From Bradyrhizobium campsiandrae (GTDB lineage: Bacteria; Pseudomonadota; Alphaproteobacteria; Rhizobiales; Xanthobacteraceae), in the NCBI RefSeq assembly GCF_014529705.1, contig NZ_JAANIH010000029.1, positions 1 through 64,000 on the forward strand: a stretch of DNA of 64,000 bases, read 5' to 3'. A model generated the notes under the pieces. It made no database searches. It saw only the letters and a list, made by a program, of their open reading frames with translations, and was not told the DNA's origin. Made by a program: the position numbers and the translations under genes. Shown piece by piece: positions 8,338-17,078 of the stretch (positions are counted from its first letter, which is position 1; each line of letters opens with the position of its first letter).

Positions 8338-10374
8338 CTACTGACTCTGAGTTGCGGACGGACTTGCGAAATCCTCTTGCGCAAGGAAAACGCGTCCGCT
8401 CCATGTTTCCGTGCTCAATTCACGCTGCGCGAAGCGTCCGCCTCTTACCGACTGTGCCAGAAGTTCGAGCGGACGATCAACCTCTGAATTCGCCCAAACG
8501 ATCGTGACGAAGGATAACGGGCGGAACGTTTGCTCCTCAACAACCGAACCCATCCATAACGAACGGGATGTGCCATTCTGGAGAGCGCGGTCTGCTGGCC
8601 AAACTCGAAGCACCAGCCGCGCATTTGGGTTCACATCACTTTCTCGAATCAGAGTGAAATTTGGCCTCCGACCAGCTTGGAGCGAAGGAATCACCGGGAG
8701 CTTCTGGGGGTCGGCGGTCACCAGCCAGGCGAGTGTGCTCGCGGCTGTCCACGGCTCGGGTTCCCGCCATCCGGAGGCGAACAACTTCGTCTTGAGGCTT
8801 TCGAGCGCTCCTGCCCATTGCAAGGTCAGCGGTTCTTCGATCTCTCCGGTCAGATCGATGCGGTAGGCCGGCAATGTCTGCCACGCAGTTGTCCACCAAT
8901 CAGCCGCTGCGATTGTCGGGGTTTCGTAGCGGACCGCATAGCGCTGCAGGTCCGCTGCGTGTTTTTGTGAGATATTAAATCCGCCAACGAGTACCAGTGC
9001 CGCGCCAGCGACCAGAGCGAGATTTCGTCGATCGAACATTTTCTTGTAGTGTCGGACGTAGGCAAATCCGAGCACGACGACCCAGGCAGTCGCGAAAGTC
9101 AGACTGCCGAGCACATCGGAGGCCCAATGAGCACCAAGATAGATGCGGGAGAAGACGATCAGCGTTGCAAAACACAGGGCCGCAACGAAAATTGGCAGCC
9201 GCCGCGCAGGGCGCATTTGACGCGTGATGAGAAAGGCTAGAAAACCATACAGGACAGCGTTGACGGTGGCATGACCACTCGGAAATGAAAACGCTGTCGC
9301 TCCAACATAAGCGAGGTCGCCGGGTCGAGCGCGGTGAATGGCGAGCTTCGTGATTGTGTTGAGGGTTGCGGCGAAGCCGACGGCAGCCGCCCAATAGAAG
9401 GCGGTCCGCCAGGCGCGTTGCCACGCGAGCCAAAGGAACACCGCGATTGTCACTGTGGTGGTGACGACGGGGTCACCCAATTCGGTGATGGCGATCATGA
9501 ACGTATCGCCGGCGGGCGTGCGCAGGTCCTGCAAGACGCGATGGATGACGCCATCAAACTGCAATAAAGGAGCGCCTTGAACGACATCCTCCAGGACGCT
9601 GAAGAAAAGCCAAGCGGAGGAGAGGACCACACCTGCCCAGAGCAGCAGCGCCCGAGCCTCGCTTCGCTCTGGAACGAAAAGCGTCCCGATCTGCCGGGAG
9701 AGCCACGTGTCCTGCGAAGCGCTCCATTCACGTAAGCGAGCCTCGCCTGTCGCCATGAAGACAGAAGCGCGACGGAGTGCAAAACGCAGGCCAAAAATCA
9801 ACAACCAGCCGAGGGCAACAATGAGGACGAGCAGAAGCGCCAATCGTCCCGCCGCCGCGCCCGCGAGCGCCAGGGATGCTCCAAGGAGCATGCCCGGCAG
9901 GATGTGAACGGGCGCCCAGGCAAAGGCCGAGAGAACATTGACGAGGTAGAAGCGGCCTGGTGGCATCGCCACTATTCCCGCGACCATTGGAACGAAGCCG
10001 CGCACGCCTGGAGTGAAGCGGGCAAGGAAAATGCTCTTGCCGCCGTGCCGATGGATGAATGCGCGGCTCTTGTCGACCAGGCCCGCATAGCGATCGAGCG
10101 GCCAGCGCCCAAGGATCGTCTGCCGGTAACGGTGTCCAAGCCAGTAAGGCAGCCCGTCGCCCAGGATTGCACCAATGATGGCGGCGACCATTAGCGGCCA
10201 CATCTTCACGGTTCCGGTTGGGATCAGGGCCGCCACTGCAACAATGAGAGCCGAACCCGGCACAACCGAACCGAGGACTGGAACGGCCTCCAAAAAAGCG
10301 AGTACGCACACGGCGCCATAGGCGAGGTAAGCGTGCGCCGCCATGGACTGTGTGACCGGGGCAAAAAAGTCCAT
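8338..10374 (-). CDS. DedA (VTT)-PAP2-LssY fusion, membrane lipid phosphatase
   Basis: A 678-residue three-domain membrane protein. Residues 10-200 are a DedA/VTT domain (LEAVPVLGSVVPGSALI, GDGLPYWLGHR, ARFTPGVRGFVPMVAG). Residues about 245-440 are a PAP2 phosphatase with all three motifs: KLAIHRARP (343-351), PSGH (365-368) and SRIYLGAHWASD (409-420). The C-terminal part from about 455 is LssY-like, with a helix and a periplasmic domain (IDLTGEIEEPLTLQWAG). The catalytic His residues are present. It likely dephosphorylates undecaprenyl diphosphate or phosphatidic acid and flips the product. The frame stays open 207 codons upstream, but that part encodes no family sequence, so the start is placed at MDFFAPVTQS. 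Confidence 0.88.
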   Translation of the reverse strand: MDFFAPVTQSMAAHAYLAYGAVCVLAFLEAVPVLGSVVPGSALIVAVAALIPTGTVKMWPLMVAAIIGAILGDGLPYWLGHRYRQTILGRWPLDRYAGLVDKSRAFIHRHGGKSIFLARFTPGVRGFVPMVAGIVAMPPGRFYLVNVLSAFAWAPVHILPGMLLGASLALAGAAAGRLALLLVLIVALGWLLIFGLRFALRRASVFMATGEARLREWSASQDTWLSRQIGTLFVPERSEARALLLWAGVVLSSAWLFFSVLEDVVQGAPLLQFDGVIHRVLQDLRTPAGDTFMIAITELGDPVVTTTVTIAVFLWLAWQRAWRTAFYWAAAVGFAATLNTITKLAIHRARPGDLAYVGATAFSFPSGHATVNAVLYGFLAFLITRQMRPARRLPIFVAALCFATLIVFSRIYLGAHWASDVLGSLTFATAWVVVLGFAYVRHYKKMFDRRNLALVAGAALVLVGGFNISQKHAADLQRYAVRYETPTIAAADWWTTAWQTLPAYRIDLTGEIEEPLTLQWAGALESLKTKLFASGWREPEPWTAASTLAWLVTADPQKLPVIPSLQAGRRPNFTLIRESDVNPNARLVLRVWPADRALQNGTSRSLWMGSVVEEQTFRPLSFVTIVWANSEVDRPLELLAQSVRGGRFAQRELSTETWSGRVFLAQEDFASPSATQSQ

Positions 10375-10717
10375 CACCGAATCTCGGAAGGAATCGATGC
10401 GCGCGCGTGATTCAGAAGGGCGTGATTCCGAAGGGAAAGACCGCGACGGTCGCCCACAACGCTGCCGTTCCGGAATCCACCGCGCCAATCGCTGCGCCAA
10501 AAAGACGGGACGAAGATCAAAGCCGTGGCGCACCGGATCGACGCGGCAAGCCACACTCCCGAAACGCCTTGGCAAAGGTAGCCCAAGCCACGGCGGTCCA
10601 TCGCTAAAGTGCGACGACGGAACTAAGCACCCTGTAGCGCCACGATGTTGAAGGTCAACTTGGAATCGGGGGGCATCGCTCGCCGACGCGCCCATCAATC
10701 GCGGGCATCTGCTCCTA
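10375..10717. other. No gene recognised
   Basis: Roughly 340 bases upstream of the DedA/PAP2 operon. Both strands have open frames because of high GC, but none has recognisable motifs. The minus-strand frame continuing from the fusion gene is open by chance. The promoter of the lipid operon should lie here, but no clear -35/-10 pair was identified. Confidence 0.4.
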
Positions 10718-11045
10718 TCAGTCATCGAATAGCCTTCCAAAGCAACCCACGGCGGCGATATTTTTATAATCGCAAATCGACGTCCGTACCCACCCTGGTC
10801 ATAATAGCCGCCTTGGTTGGGGAAGCTGCCTTGCCGGAGCGGCGCGGGTTGAGCCGGAAGGTAGGATGTCCCGGCTTGAGCTGCCCCTTGCGGCGCGGGC
10901 GAACCCGCCTCATGCGGCGCTCCGCTCGATGATCTTGTCGAGTTCACCCCGACAGAGCCTGACCCGAAGGCAGCTGCGGCAGTCGATCTCGACACCCAGG
11001 CGATCCTCCATGACCAGGATCGATCTTACAGTGCGGGCGCCACAT
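10718..11045 (-). pseudogene. zf-TFIIB-domain protein, multiply frameshifted
   Basis: Pieces in three frames align in order with small zf-TFIIB proteins. First is a start MWRPHCKIDP (the CPHC knuckle, first Cys lost). Then, in another frame, VMEDRLGVEIDCRSC and RGELDKIIERSA, which is the family's second knuckle and signature helix. Then comes a Pro/Gly/Gln-rich linker (FPNQGGYYDQGGYGRR), and in a third frame a typical C-terminus FGRLFDD followed by TGA. At least three indels are needed to join them. Family members are about 100 residues and of poorly known function. Confidence 0.65.
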
Positions 11046-11547
11046 GGCCGAGGCTCTCGTTGAGGCGCAGCCATCGGTGTGTCTGACATGGAGGTTTTTC
11101 CTGTTGATTACTCGGCAAGGTTCGACGTGCGAGCCAGCGTCACACGAACCAAGGAAGCCGCCTGGCAGCTTTTCATTGCGTCGAGAAGTCGCGGTGGCGC
11201 TGCGTTGTCCGCTTTTTGCCTGTCTTGCGCACTTGTCTCGGCCGATCTCGGGTCGGCAATCGCTGTGGCGAATAGCAGGCGTCACAGCATGCTGAATGTC
11301 GGTTAATGCCAATGGCTGTACCGGAGGAACATCGGTCGCTGCCCCGTGTTCTGATGCTATGCTTGGCTGCGACGGCGAGGGCATGGTAGCCACCCCAGCC
11401 TCTTCTCGCCCGACGGTCGGAGTGTGGAAGAATTGGCAATGAGGGGAACCGTTCGAGCAACCACTGGGTAGAAGCCAACGTCCGAAATCTCGGATATCGA
11501 TTGCGGTTAAAATCCGCGCCGGCATCAATTTCCGGTCCGTCGGCTGA
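11046..11547. other. No gene recognised
   Basis: About 500 bases between two pseudogenes. Frames on both strands are GC-driven and overlap each other. Nothing with a signal peptide, domain or credible ribosome-binding site was found. The right edge may contain further decayed sequence of the exchanger remnant, since FRSVG just before the stop at 11,545 resembles the exchanger's FRLIG. Confidence 0.4.
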
Positions 11548-11700
11548 ACCCTCGACGCGGCGGTCTCCGGTGTCGCAATCCTCGCGGCGGATTTCATGCT
11601 ATACTCAGTGGTCGAAACCGCAGAGCGGCAGATTTCAGCCGGGTTAATCCTCGCGGTGGTCGCAACCATCACCGTGCTGGCGAATAAATGCGATCGCAAC
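11548..11700 (+). pseudogene. N-terminal remnant of a CaCA exchanger
   Basis: The translation LDAAVSGVAILAADFMLYS, then ISAGLILAVVATITVL, aligns without gaps to the second and third helices of the intact exchanger at 3643-4926 (LDAAVFGLAILAAGFLLSW, then ISQGLILAAVALVTVL). Similarity stops just where the cation-binding VLPE would follow. The piece is joined in frame to an oxidoreductase relic. It must come from a second, diverged exchanger gene, since about a third of residues differ. Confidence 0.6.
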
Positions 11701-11727
11701 GCAGCGCCGGCCGTGCTTCGAACGTAT

Positions 11728-12347
11728 GCAAACGAACATATCAACAAGCCATGCATAGTCGTCCTGGGGGCTGGATTTGGCGGCCTCAAACTCAGCACGC
11801 TGTTATCCGAGACGTTCGGCCACGGCGTCGATGTCACTCTGATAGACAAGAGCGACGCATTTGTGTTCGGGTACTCCAAGCTTGTCATCATGTTCGGCCG
11901 ATCCACCGTTGACGCGGTGCGGATGCCGCACCGCAATTTTATGAAGCCTGGCGTGCGACTTCTGCAATCGCAAGCCCTGGTGGCGGCATTCGAGGAGCGG
12001 CTCATCAAATTCATTCCAGATCGGCGTGTCGTCTCCGTCAACGCGGCCCACAAGGTCGCGACGCTTGACAACGGGGTAGAGATGGCATTCGACCTATTCC
12101 TGGGCGTTCCTAAGCATCGCGTTCCCAATGTGGTGGTAGAATGCGGAATGGCCGAAGACGGCTGGATTTGGTTAATCCGCGCACGTTGGAAACCAAGTTT
12201 CCGAATGTCTACGCAGTGGGTATGGCGCCAACACCGGCACTCCAAAGGCTGGCGTGTTCGCCGAAGGTTCGGCGCGAGGTTGCCGGCGACCTGATTGCCA
12301 AGCTGCGGAACAGCGGCAGGGCTACGCCGGTGGTGAGGCCGTCATAG
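11728..12347 (+). pseudogene. NAD(P)/FAD-dependent oxidoreductase remnant (NDH-2/SQR-like)
   Basis: The piece begins with a Rossmann fold: IVVLGAGFGGLKLSTLLSE, then VDVTLIDKSDAFVFGYSKL and the family's MPHRNFMKPGV, like sulfide:quinone or type II NADH oxidoreductases. An internal deletion joins this to a C-terminal segment. VNPRTLETKFPNVYAVG is present in another frame and continues as TPKAGVFAEGSA-like sequence split over two frames, ending RREVAGDLIAKLRNSG. The middle (NADH-binding half) is absent and at least two frameshifts are needed, so no working enzyme is made. Confidence 0.7.
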
Positions 12348-13062
12348 GGGTTATCCGGTAATGCCCAGGCGTGCAGCACGAACTAGGCCCGGGGCAAGGC
12401 GGTTTAGGGAGATGGAGGTCTCCACGCGAACTCGTACAGGCGCGCTGCCTTGCCCTTGCCAATGCACTCCAACTTCGGGGCATGAAAGGATAGAGCTTCC
12501 AGCCGCGCTGACGTTGCTGCTGCGAGCAAATCTGCGCAGCGCGGCCGAGTGGGAGGGCGAATGCCCTCCTTGCCGGCCGAACCGAATCTCGCTGCATGAC
12601 GGCTTCTTCACGCTCTTGAGCTTCAGCTTACCGCAGAAGCGATCGTTTGCGAGGCCGGCTCGACGGGGAGCATGCCGAACTGCTGCCAAACGATAAGCTT
12701 CCGCAAGGTAGAGGAACTCGTGACGAAGTGCGGCGCAGTTGCCATCGGCGGCGGAACGATGCTCCCCGATGGGGCGAGGCAGACTAAGGATCGCTGGTGC
12801 CATCGTCAGGGATGCGGTGATCGAAACTGTTTGCTCACCTTCGCCAGATGGCGAGGCGCTGGGGCGCCATTGCGACCGGCGTCGGCGCAGGCTGCCGGTT
12901 CAACAGGCTTCGGCTGCACCTCGTACACCAGCTTGGGTCAAGCAGCAGAGTAAGACGTGCGGCAAACAGTCGCATCCGGCGCCAGTGCGCCTTGTTGCAC
13001 GGTAATGGGAGCAGGTCCCCTGACACGATATCGAGTACGCCTATTGTGGTCGTTATGGAAAG
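12348..13062. other. No gene recognised
   Basis: About 700 bases between the oxidoreductase relic and the IS5-type relic. All six frames have medium-length openings without coherent motifs; arginine, proline and serine dominate, as expected from random high-GC sequence. It may be deeply decayed coding sequence. Confidence 0.4.
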
Positions 13063-13800
13063 TTGCCGATCGATGTCATCGCAGACGCTCGAGCCACTCG
13101 GAGGAATTATCGGCATGACGGACTTCGTTATCCAAGTGACAACACGGAGGCGGTGGACGGGGGAAGGCCTACTGCCCAAGCCGCGGCCGTTCGAGCGCCT
13201 ATCGACTTTCGTACGATCCTCAATGCGATCCGTTACATCTTGGCCACCGGCTGTCAGCAGCACGTTTTGCCCAAGGGACTTCCGCCAGGCTCCACGGTGC
13301 AAGGCTATTTCTACCGCCGGGCGAGAATGGCAACTTGGCGTTGGTTCAAGGTCCGGCAGGTTCGATAAGCGATGGGGCGTCAAGTTGAGCCCTCGGCTAT
13401 CATCGAACCGCCAGAGTGCCCTGACCACCGAGAATGGCGGCCCGCGCAGGGTAGACGCCGGCAAACGCATCAAAGGCCGCAAACCTACATCGTCACCACC
13501 CAAGGTTTTCTGCTGGTCGGCCAGGTCCAGGGGCCAACATCCAGCATCCGCACGGCGCCGTGGCCGCTGTTGCGCGCCTCGCGCCAACGCTTTTCCAAGC
13601 TGCGTCACATCTTCGCCGACCGGGTCTACCGCCCCCAACCGCGCGCCGCCCTCGAGTCCCTGGACTCAAACGGGTGGTCGAAACGCACCTTCGCCTCGCT
13701 GCCGCGAAGTCGTCCCGCGCCAAGGACTTCGAGGCCACCGCCGCCAGCGCCACGGCTTGCCTTCTCGTCTTTGCGCTTGCTCTCCCGCGCAACCCGTTGA
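13063..13800 (+). mobile_element. IS5-family transposase relic
   Basis: Several frames together give an IS5-type DDE transposase. YRHDGLRYPSDNTE precedes APIDFRTILNAIRYILATGCQ and a degenerate helix (LPPGSTVQGYFYR). Further on come QSALTTENGGPRRVDAGKRIKGRK, which contains the conserved G-Y/VDAGK-x-KGRK segment, then TQGFLLVG and LRHIFAD in another frame, where the catalytic Asp would lie. Frame changes and substitutions occur every 100-150 bases and no terminal inverted repeats are clear, so this is an old dead insertion. Family assignment is by recognised wording only. Confidence 0.65.
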
Positions 13801-13839
13801 GCCCACTACTTTCATTTCGAAGCAGCCTCTAAGGAGCGG

Positions 13840-14358
13840 ATGGTGGTGATGATTAGTTCCTACTGGGGTGTCTGGGGGGATGTTCCAAATCACCTCGTAC
13901 GCCTTGCTCTGGCGTTCCTGTTCGCACTGCCGGTCGGATGGAACCGCGAGCGGCAGGCGCGCAGCGCCGGCTTGCGCACCTTTCCGATCGTGGCCATTGC
14001 CAGCTGCGGCTTCGTCATCCTCGCCATCGAGATCCTTGGTGAACGCTCGACGGCGCAGGCCCGTGTCCTGGAAGGCTTGATCACTGGCATCGGATTCATC
14101 GGCGGCGGCGCCATCCTCAAGGCCGAGCGCGCCGTGCACGGCACGGCCACGGCCGCGAGTATTTGGAATGTCGGTGTGGTGGGCGCGGCCGTTGGGTTTG
14201 GCTACTACGATCTCGGCCTCATTCTCGCGCTCACGAACTTTCTTGTCCTAACGGTCCTCACGCCGCTCAAAGACAATCCCGGCGAACCGTCGAAGAACGA
14301 GGCAGGGCCGCCGGACGCTGGGACACGCTCAGCAAGGACGCCGGAAGTCCCACCGTAG
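13840..14358 (+). CDS. MgtC/SapB-family membrane protein (first of pair)
   Basis: A 172-residue protein with four to five helices and the MgtC core: FALPVGWNRERQARSAGLRT, LEGLITGIGFIGGGAILK and AASIWNVGVVGAAVG. The R-x-A-G-L-R-T and GxGFxGGG segments are the conserved family motifs. MgtC-like proteins act at the inner membrane and influence Mg2+ homeostasis or ATP synthase activity. Several in-frame ATG/GTG codons (13840-13849) follow an AAGGAG, so the exact start is uncertain by a few codons. A second family member lies 86 bases downstream on the same strand. Confidence 0.85.
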   Translation: MVVMISSYWGVWGDVPNHLVRLALAFLFALPVGWNRERQARSAGLRTFPIVAIASCGFVILAIEILGERSTAQARVLEGLITGIGFIGGGAILKAERAVHGTATAASIWNVGVVGAAVGFGYYDLGLILALTNFLVLTVLTPLKDNPGEPSKNEAGPPDAGTRSARTPEVPP

Positions 14359-14444
14359 CCATTTGACAGTTGAGCGCGATAAGCCCCGCGCGTCTCGGTA
14401 CCGGAACCGGCACGCAGCGAGGGTTGGGTTTCAGAAGGACACCC

Positions 14445-15041
14445 ATGTTTAACCCCTTGAGCCGAATGGTCACCAAAAACGGCTTGCGTCGCACGTTGTT
14501 ACATGTAGCGATCATCGCTGTTGCCTTTGGGCCAACAAAGGCTGCTTTAGCTGCTACCGGAGACGCCGGCGGAAGTACCCGAATTGACCTCACATTGTTG
14601 GTCCGAATCGGAGTTGCCGTCGTGCTAGCTTTTTCGATCGGATGGGAACGCGAGTTTCGCGGTTCCGAGGCCGGCAACTTCACGTTCATGCTGGTCAGCA
14701 TGGGAGCAGCCGCATTTACAGCCGTTGGTGTCGAAAACTTTCCAGCGACTGCGGAGAACATAATCGCCGGTGTCGCCACAGGCGTCGGCTTTCTCGGCGG
14801 CGGGATGATACTCAAGAAGGACGGCGGCAACGTGCGAGGATTAACCACGGCTGCTGCCATTTGGGCAGCGTCGGCGGTCGGTATGCTCGCTGGGATCGGC
14901 GAACTTCTCATTGCCGGACTGGTGACCCTGTTAGTCGTTCTGATCCTGGAATTGCAATTCCTACCCGTAATCGGGCGGCTCAACGCGCGGCGCTCGAGGC
15001 CGAAGGACGCCAAGCCGGAAGCGAACGAACATGAATTCTAA
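14445..15041 (+). CDS. MgtC/SapB-family membrane protein (second of pair)
   Basis: A 198-residue protein starting at an ATG preceded by AGAAGGAC. The N-terminus has a signal-like helix ending AALAA, then the MgtC core: FSIGWEREFRGSEAGNFT, IIAGVATGVGFLGGGMILK and TTAAAIWAASAVGMLAGIG, then a last hydrophobic helix and a charged tail. The R-x-x-G-L-R-T motif of the first gene is EAGNFTF here, so the two are diverged paralogues. Tandem MgtC genes suggest a shared role in Mg2+ or membrane-potential stress. No Mg riboswitch was recognised upstream. Confidence 0.82.
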   Translation: MFNPLSRMVTKNGLRRTLLHVAIIAVAFGPTKAALAATGDAGGSTRIDLTLLVRIGVAVVLAFSIGWEREFRGSEAGNFTFMLVSMGAAAFTAVGVENFPATAENIIAGVATGVGFLGGGMILKKDGGNVRGLTTAAAIWAASAVGMLAGIGELLIAGLVTLLVVLILELQFLPVIGRLNARRSRPKDAKPEANEHEF

Positions 15042-15149
15042 TGGACGCTTCGTCACGAGTTGGGCTCTTCATTCCAGAAAGCCAGCATCACGTTTCAATC
15101 AACAGCAGAAGAAAATGGGCTTCGCCGCGACGTCCCGTAGGCGAGGCTT

Positions 15150-15735
15150 ATTTCCGGCGTCGCCGATCTTGCCGTATTTACCTGGCTTGGCCAGCCTACG
15201 ATTCAGATCGAAATCGACCGCGCCGCTACGGATTTAACCCGGCGACATCAACTTAACAATCAAAACAGCCATCGGCGGCGAGTCCGCCGGCGACGTTTAC
15301 GAACCCGGCAGCGATCGCCACTTTCCGACCATGGGCCGGCTGGCGCCGCGGTTTTGGCAGGATCCTGAGGTGATCAGCAACATCACTATTGTTGCGCAAG
15401 GTCAGAGTGGCATTGCCCACATTCCGCTCAGCGAGATAGCCAAGGTCAGATTGGTTTCGGGGCCGTGCTACATTTACCGCGAGCAGCAACGATGGTATCT
15501 GCCGATCAAGTGATTAAGTTTAGCGTGCGTGATCGGGATCTCGGCAGCGCAATTCAGTAAGCTCGGAAAAAGATCGCAGAGCAGGTTCTGCTACCCGTCG
15601 GCTTTCGGCTCGAATGGGTCGGCGAATTCGGCAATTTTCAAGGTAGGATAGGGCGGTTGCAGATCGTGTCGCCGTTAAGTCTTGCATTCATCGCGCTTTT
15701 GCTGTGGGTCAATTTTTCTTCGGTATATTGATCGC
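15150..15735 (+). pseudogene. HME-RND efflux pump (CzcA/CusA-type) remnant
   Basis: Fragments of the periplasmic part of a metal RND pump are readable. VADLAVFTWLGQPTIQIEID is followed, after a frameshift, by AIGGESAGDVYEPGSDRHF, then DPEVISNITIVAQGQSG and IPLSEIAKVRLVSGP. After another shift come KFSVRDRDLGSAIQ, a stop, then IAEQVLLPVGFRLEWVGEF and the start of the second membrane half (LAFIALLLWVNFSSV). Only about a fifth of a pump gene remains, with at least three lesions. It differs from the intact czcA in this window, so it derives from a second pump system. Confidence 0.75.
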
Positions 15736-15736
15736 A

Positions 15737-15907
15737 ACACCGCGCGTTGCGGCCGCAGACCCGGTGGTCAGCTCAGGTCACCACGGTCCACGCGCGGAAA
15801 TGGGCGGCCATGCCGGTGGTTATGGCAATCGAGCTATGCAGCGCTATTGGGATCGAGGACACAATCAGCGCGTCATTGTGAAGCCGGCGCACCGCCGTCC
15901 TCACTGA
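15737..15907 (+). CDS. Possible small His/Gly-rich secreted fragment
   Basis: The frame after the RND relic reads ATPRVAAADPVVSSGHHGPR, then EMGGHAGGYGNRAMQRYWDR and ends KPAHRRPH. The A-A-A-D and the polar His/Gly-rich part look like the end of a signal peptide with a mature secreted peptide behind it. No own start codon is present, so the piece is probably the 3' part of a small gene whose beginning was lost at the junction with the RND relic. Confidence 0.25.
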   Translation, partial: TPRVAAADPVVSSGHHGPRAEMGGHAGGYGNRAMQRYWDRGHNQRVIVKPAHRRPH

Positions 15908-16045
15908 TATTTCAATTCCGCGCATCCCTCACAAGATGCCGGAAGGCCGGGCGCCTGAGCAACGTCCTCTTCAAACGCGTCCGGCCGTCGTCCCTCACGC
16001 GAGGTGTACCCTGCTTAGCCATAAACCTGGTCCACGAACGAACCT

Positions 16046-16102
16046 CTACGCCTCGTAGCTGAACGGCTCAGCAGACGGCTTCGTGTGTTTAGGTTCAGCC
16101 AT
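16046..16102 (-). pseudogene. Very short ORF with good ribosome-binding site, probable gene start
   Basis: A GCAGGAG lies about eight bases upstream of an ATG that opens an 18-codon frame (MAEPKHTKPSAEPFSYEA) ending in TAG. The strong ribosome-binding site and protein-like composition suggest the beginning of a gene whose remainder was lost or scrambled. No family recognised. Confidence 0.25.
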
Positions 16103-16155
16103 CGAATATCTCCTGCCATTGTTCCTAGTGGACCCGGCTCAACTCCCCTTCGTTG

Positions 16156-17048
16156 ATTGGCCAAATTCCTGTGTTCAGGACGCTTGCGCTGAGCGCGTCA
16201 GTTTTGGTCTTGGCGCAACGCCTAATTTCGATTGGAATCGCATCGATTCGGCGAAGAAGAGGTTCGGTTGGTCGGAGAATCCACGCTCATCAGTCTCTCG
16301 CGATTGATGGCGCTCCAGCGTCGGCTGGATGTTGCCGCGAACAACGTGGCGAACAGCCAAACGACGGGTTATCGTGCTCAGCAGCTCTCCTTTCAAGAGC
16401 ACTTGAAGCCGGAAAAGAAACAGGAAATAGGTGAAAAGCCAGAGCGCCCATTGTCGCTGGTCGATGCTGCGCTGCCGTTTACATCCGCTGCGTCCGGCGC
16501 TTTCCGATCTACCGGCAATCCGTTAGACTTGGCAATCAACGGAAATGCGTATTTTGCAATACAAACGAACCAGGGGGAACGATACACCCGGGACGGTTCC
16601 TTTAGTTTGGACGCCAAGGGCCGGCTGGTGACATTGGAAGGTCTGCCCGTTCTTGGTGATAAGGGCGTTATAATCGCTCCGCTTCGATCGGGTGAGATCA
16701 CGATCGACCCCTCTGGCCGTGTTTTAATGCAGCAAGTAGAACTCGGTAGGCTAAAGCTTGTGAGCTTTGCCCCCGGCGCGAGGCTAGAGGCAGCAGGAGA
16801 AAATTTACTCCGGTCCGATCAGCAGCCGAAGGTCAGTGCTGGCTCGGCGACGGTACTGCAAGCCATGCTGGAACAATCAAACGTTCAGCCGACGATCGAG
16901 ATGAGTCGCCTGGCCGAACTCAACCGGTCATATGAAGTTGCGAGTAAGCTGCTGAAAGACTCGCAAGACATCAATGAAATAAGCAAACTCGCTAACGTGC
17001 CCGAATAGATCCACTGCTTGTCGAGGTCTGCAAGCTTTTGCCGTTCCA
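16156..17048 (+). repeat. 893-bp dispersed direct repeat, copy 1
   Basis: This segment is identical, as far as reading by eye shows, to 29615-30507, at a constant offset of 13,459 bases. It contains the flgF-like gene plus about 110 bases before and 40 after. Identity ends abruptly on the left, where the bases before differ completely. On the right it grades into a diverged but alignable stretch of about 45 bases. No insertion sequence or target duplication borders it. Confidence 0.9.
16268..17008 (+). CDS. flgF: FlgF-like flagellar basal-body rod protein (copy 1)
   Basis: About 246 residues with the rod-protein N-terminal signature (LMALQRRLDVAANNVANSQT), the central GNPLDLAINGNAYFAIQT, TRDGSFSLDAKGRLVTLEG and a C-terminal coiled segment (LEQSNVQPTIEMSRLAELNRSYEV). 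The order and length match FlgF of the flagellar proximal rod. The start is taken as TTG after AAGAGG, which aligns the STLISLSRL start with other FlgF proteins; a TTG 36 bases upstream is the alternative. No other complete flagellar gene is in the window, so this is an orphan. An identical second copy exists, with a different gene broken beside it. Confidence 0.8.
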   Translation: MVGESTLISLSRLMALQRRLDVAANNVANSQTTGYRAQQLSFQEHLKPEKKQEIGEKPERPLSLVDAALPFTSAASGAFRSTGNPLDLAINGNAYFAIQTNQGERYTRDGSFSLDAKGRLVTLEGLPVLGDKGVIIAPLRSGEITIDPSGRVLMQQVELGRLKLVSFAPGARLEAAGENLLRSDQQPKVSAGSATVLQAMLEQSNVQPTIEMSRLAELNRSYEVASKLLKDSQDINEISKLANVPE

Positions 17049-17078
17049 ATTCAACTGAAGCTTGCAGACGCTGTCTCT

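Noticed and set aside
10375..10995. 207-codon N-terminal extension of the DedA-PAP2-LssY protein
   Set aside because: No homology to the family; includes zf-TFIIB linker sequence. The MDFFAPVTQS start fits the DedA domain.
10944..12245. 433-codon minus-strand frame over the zf-TFIIB relic and the oxidoreductase relic
   Set aside because: Composition is random-like (Ser/Thr/Arg-rich without motifs) and it lies antisense to recognisable sequence; only its last 30 codons coincide with the zf-TFIIB start.
12835..13638. 267-codon minus-strand frame over the IS5-type relic
   Set aside because: Antisense shadow of the transposase relic; no domain or ribosome-binding site.
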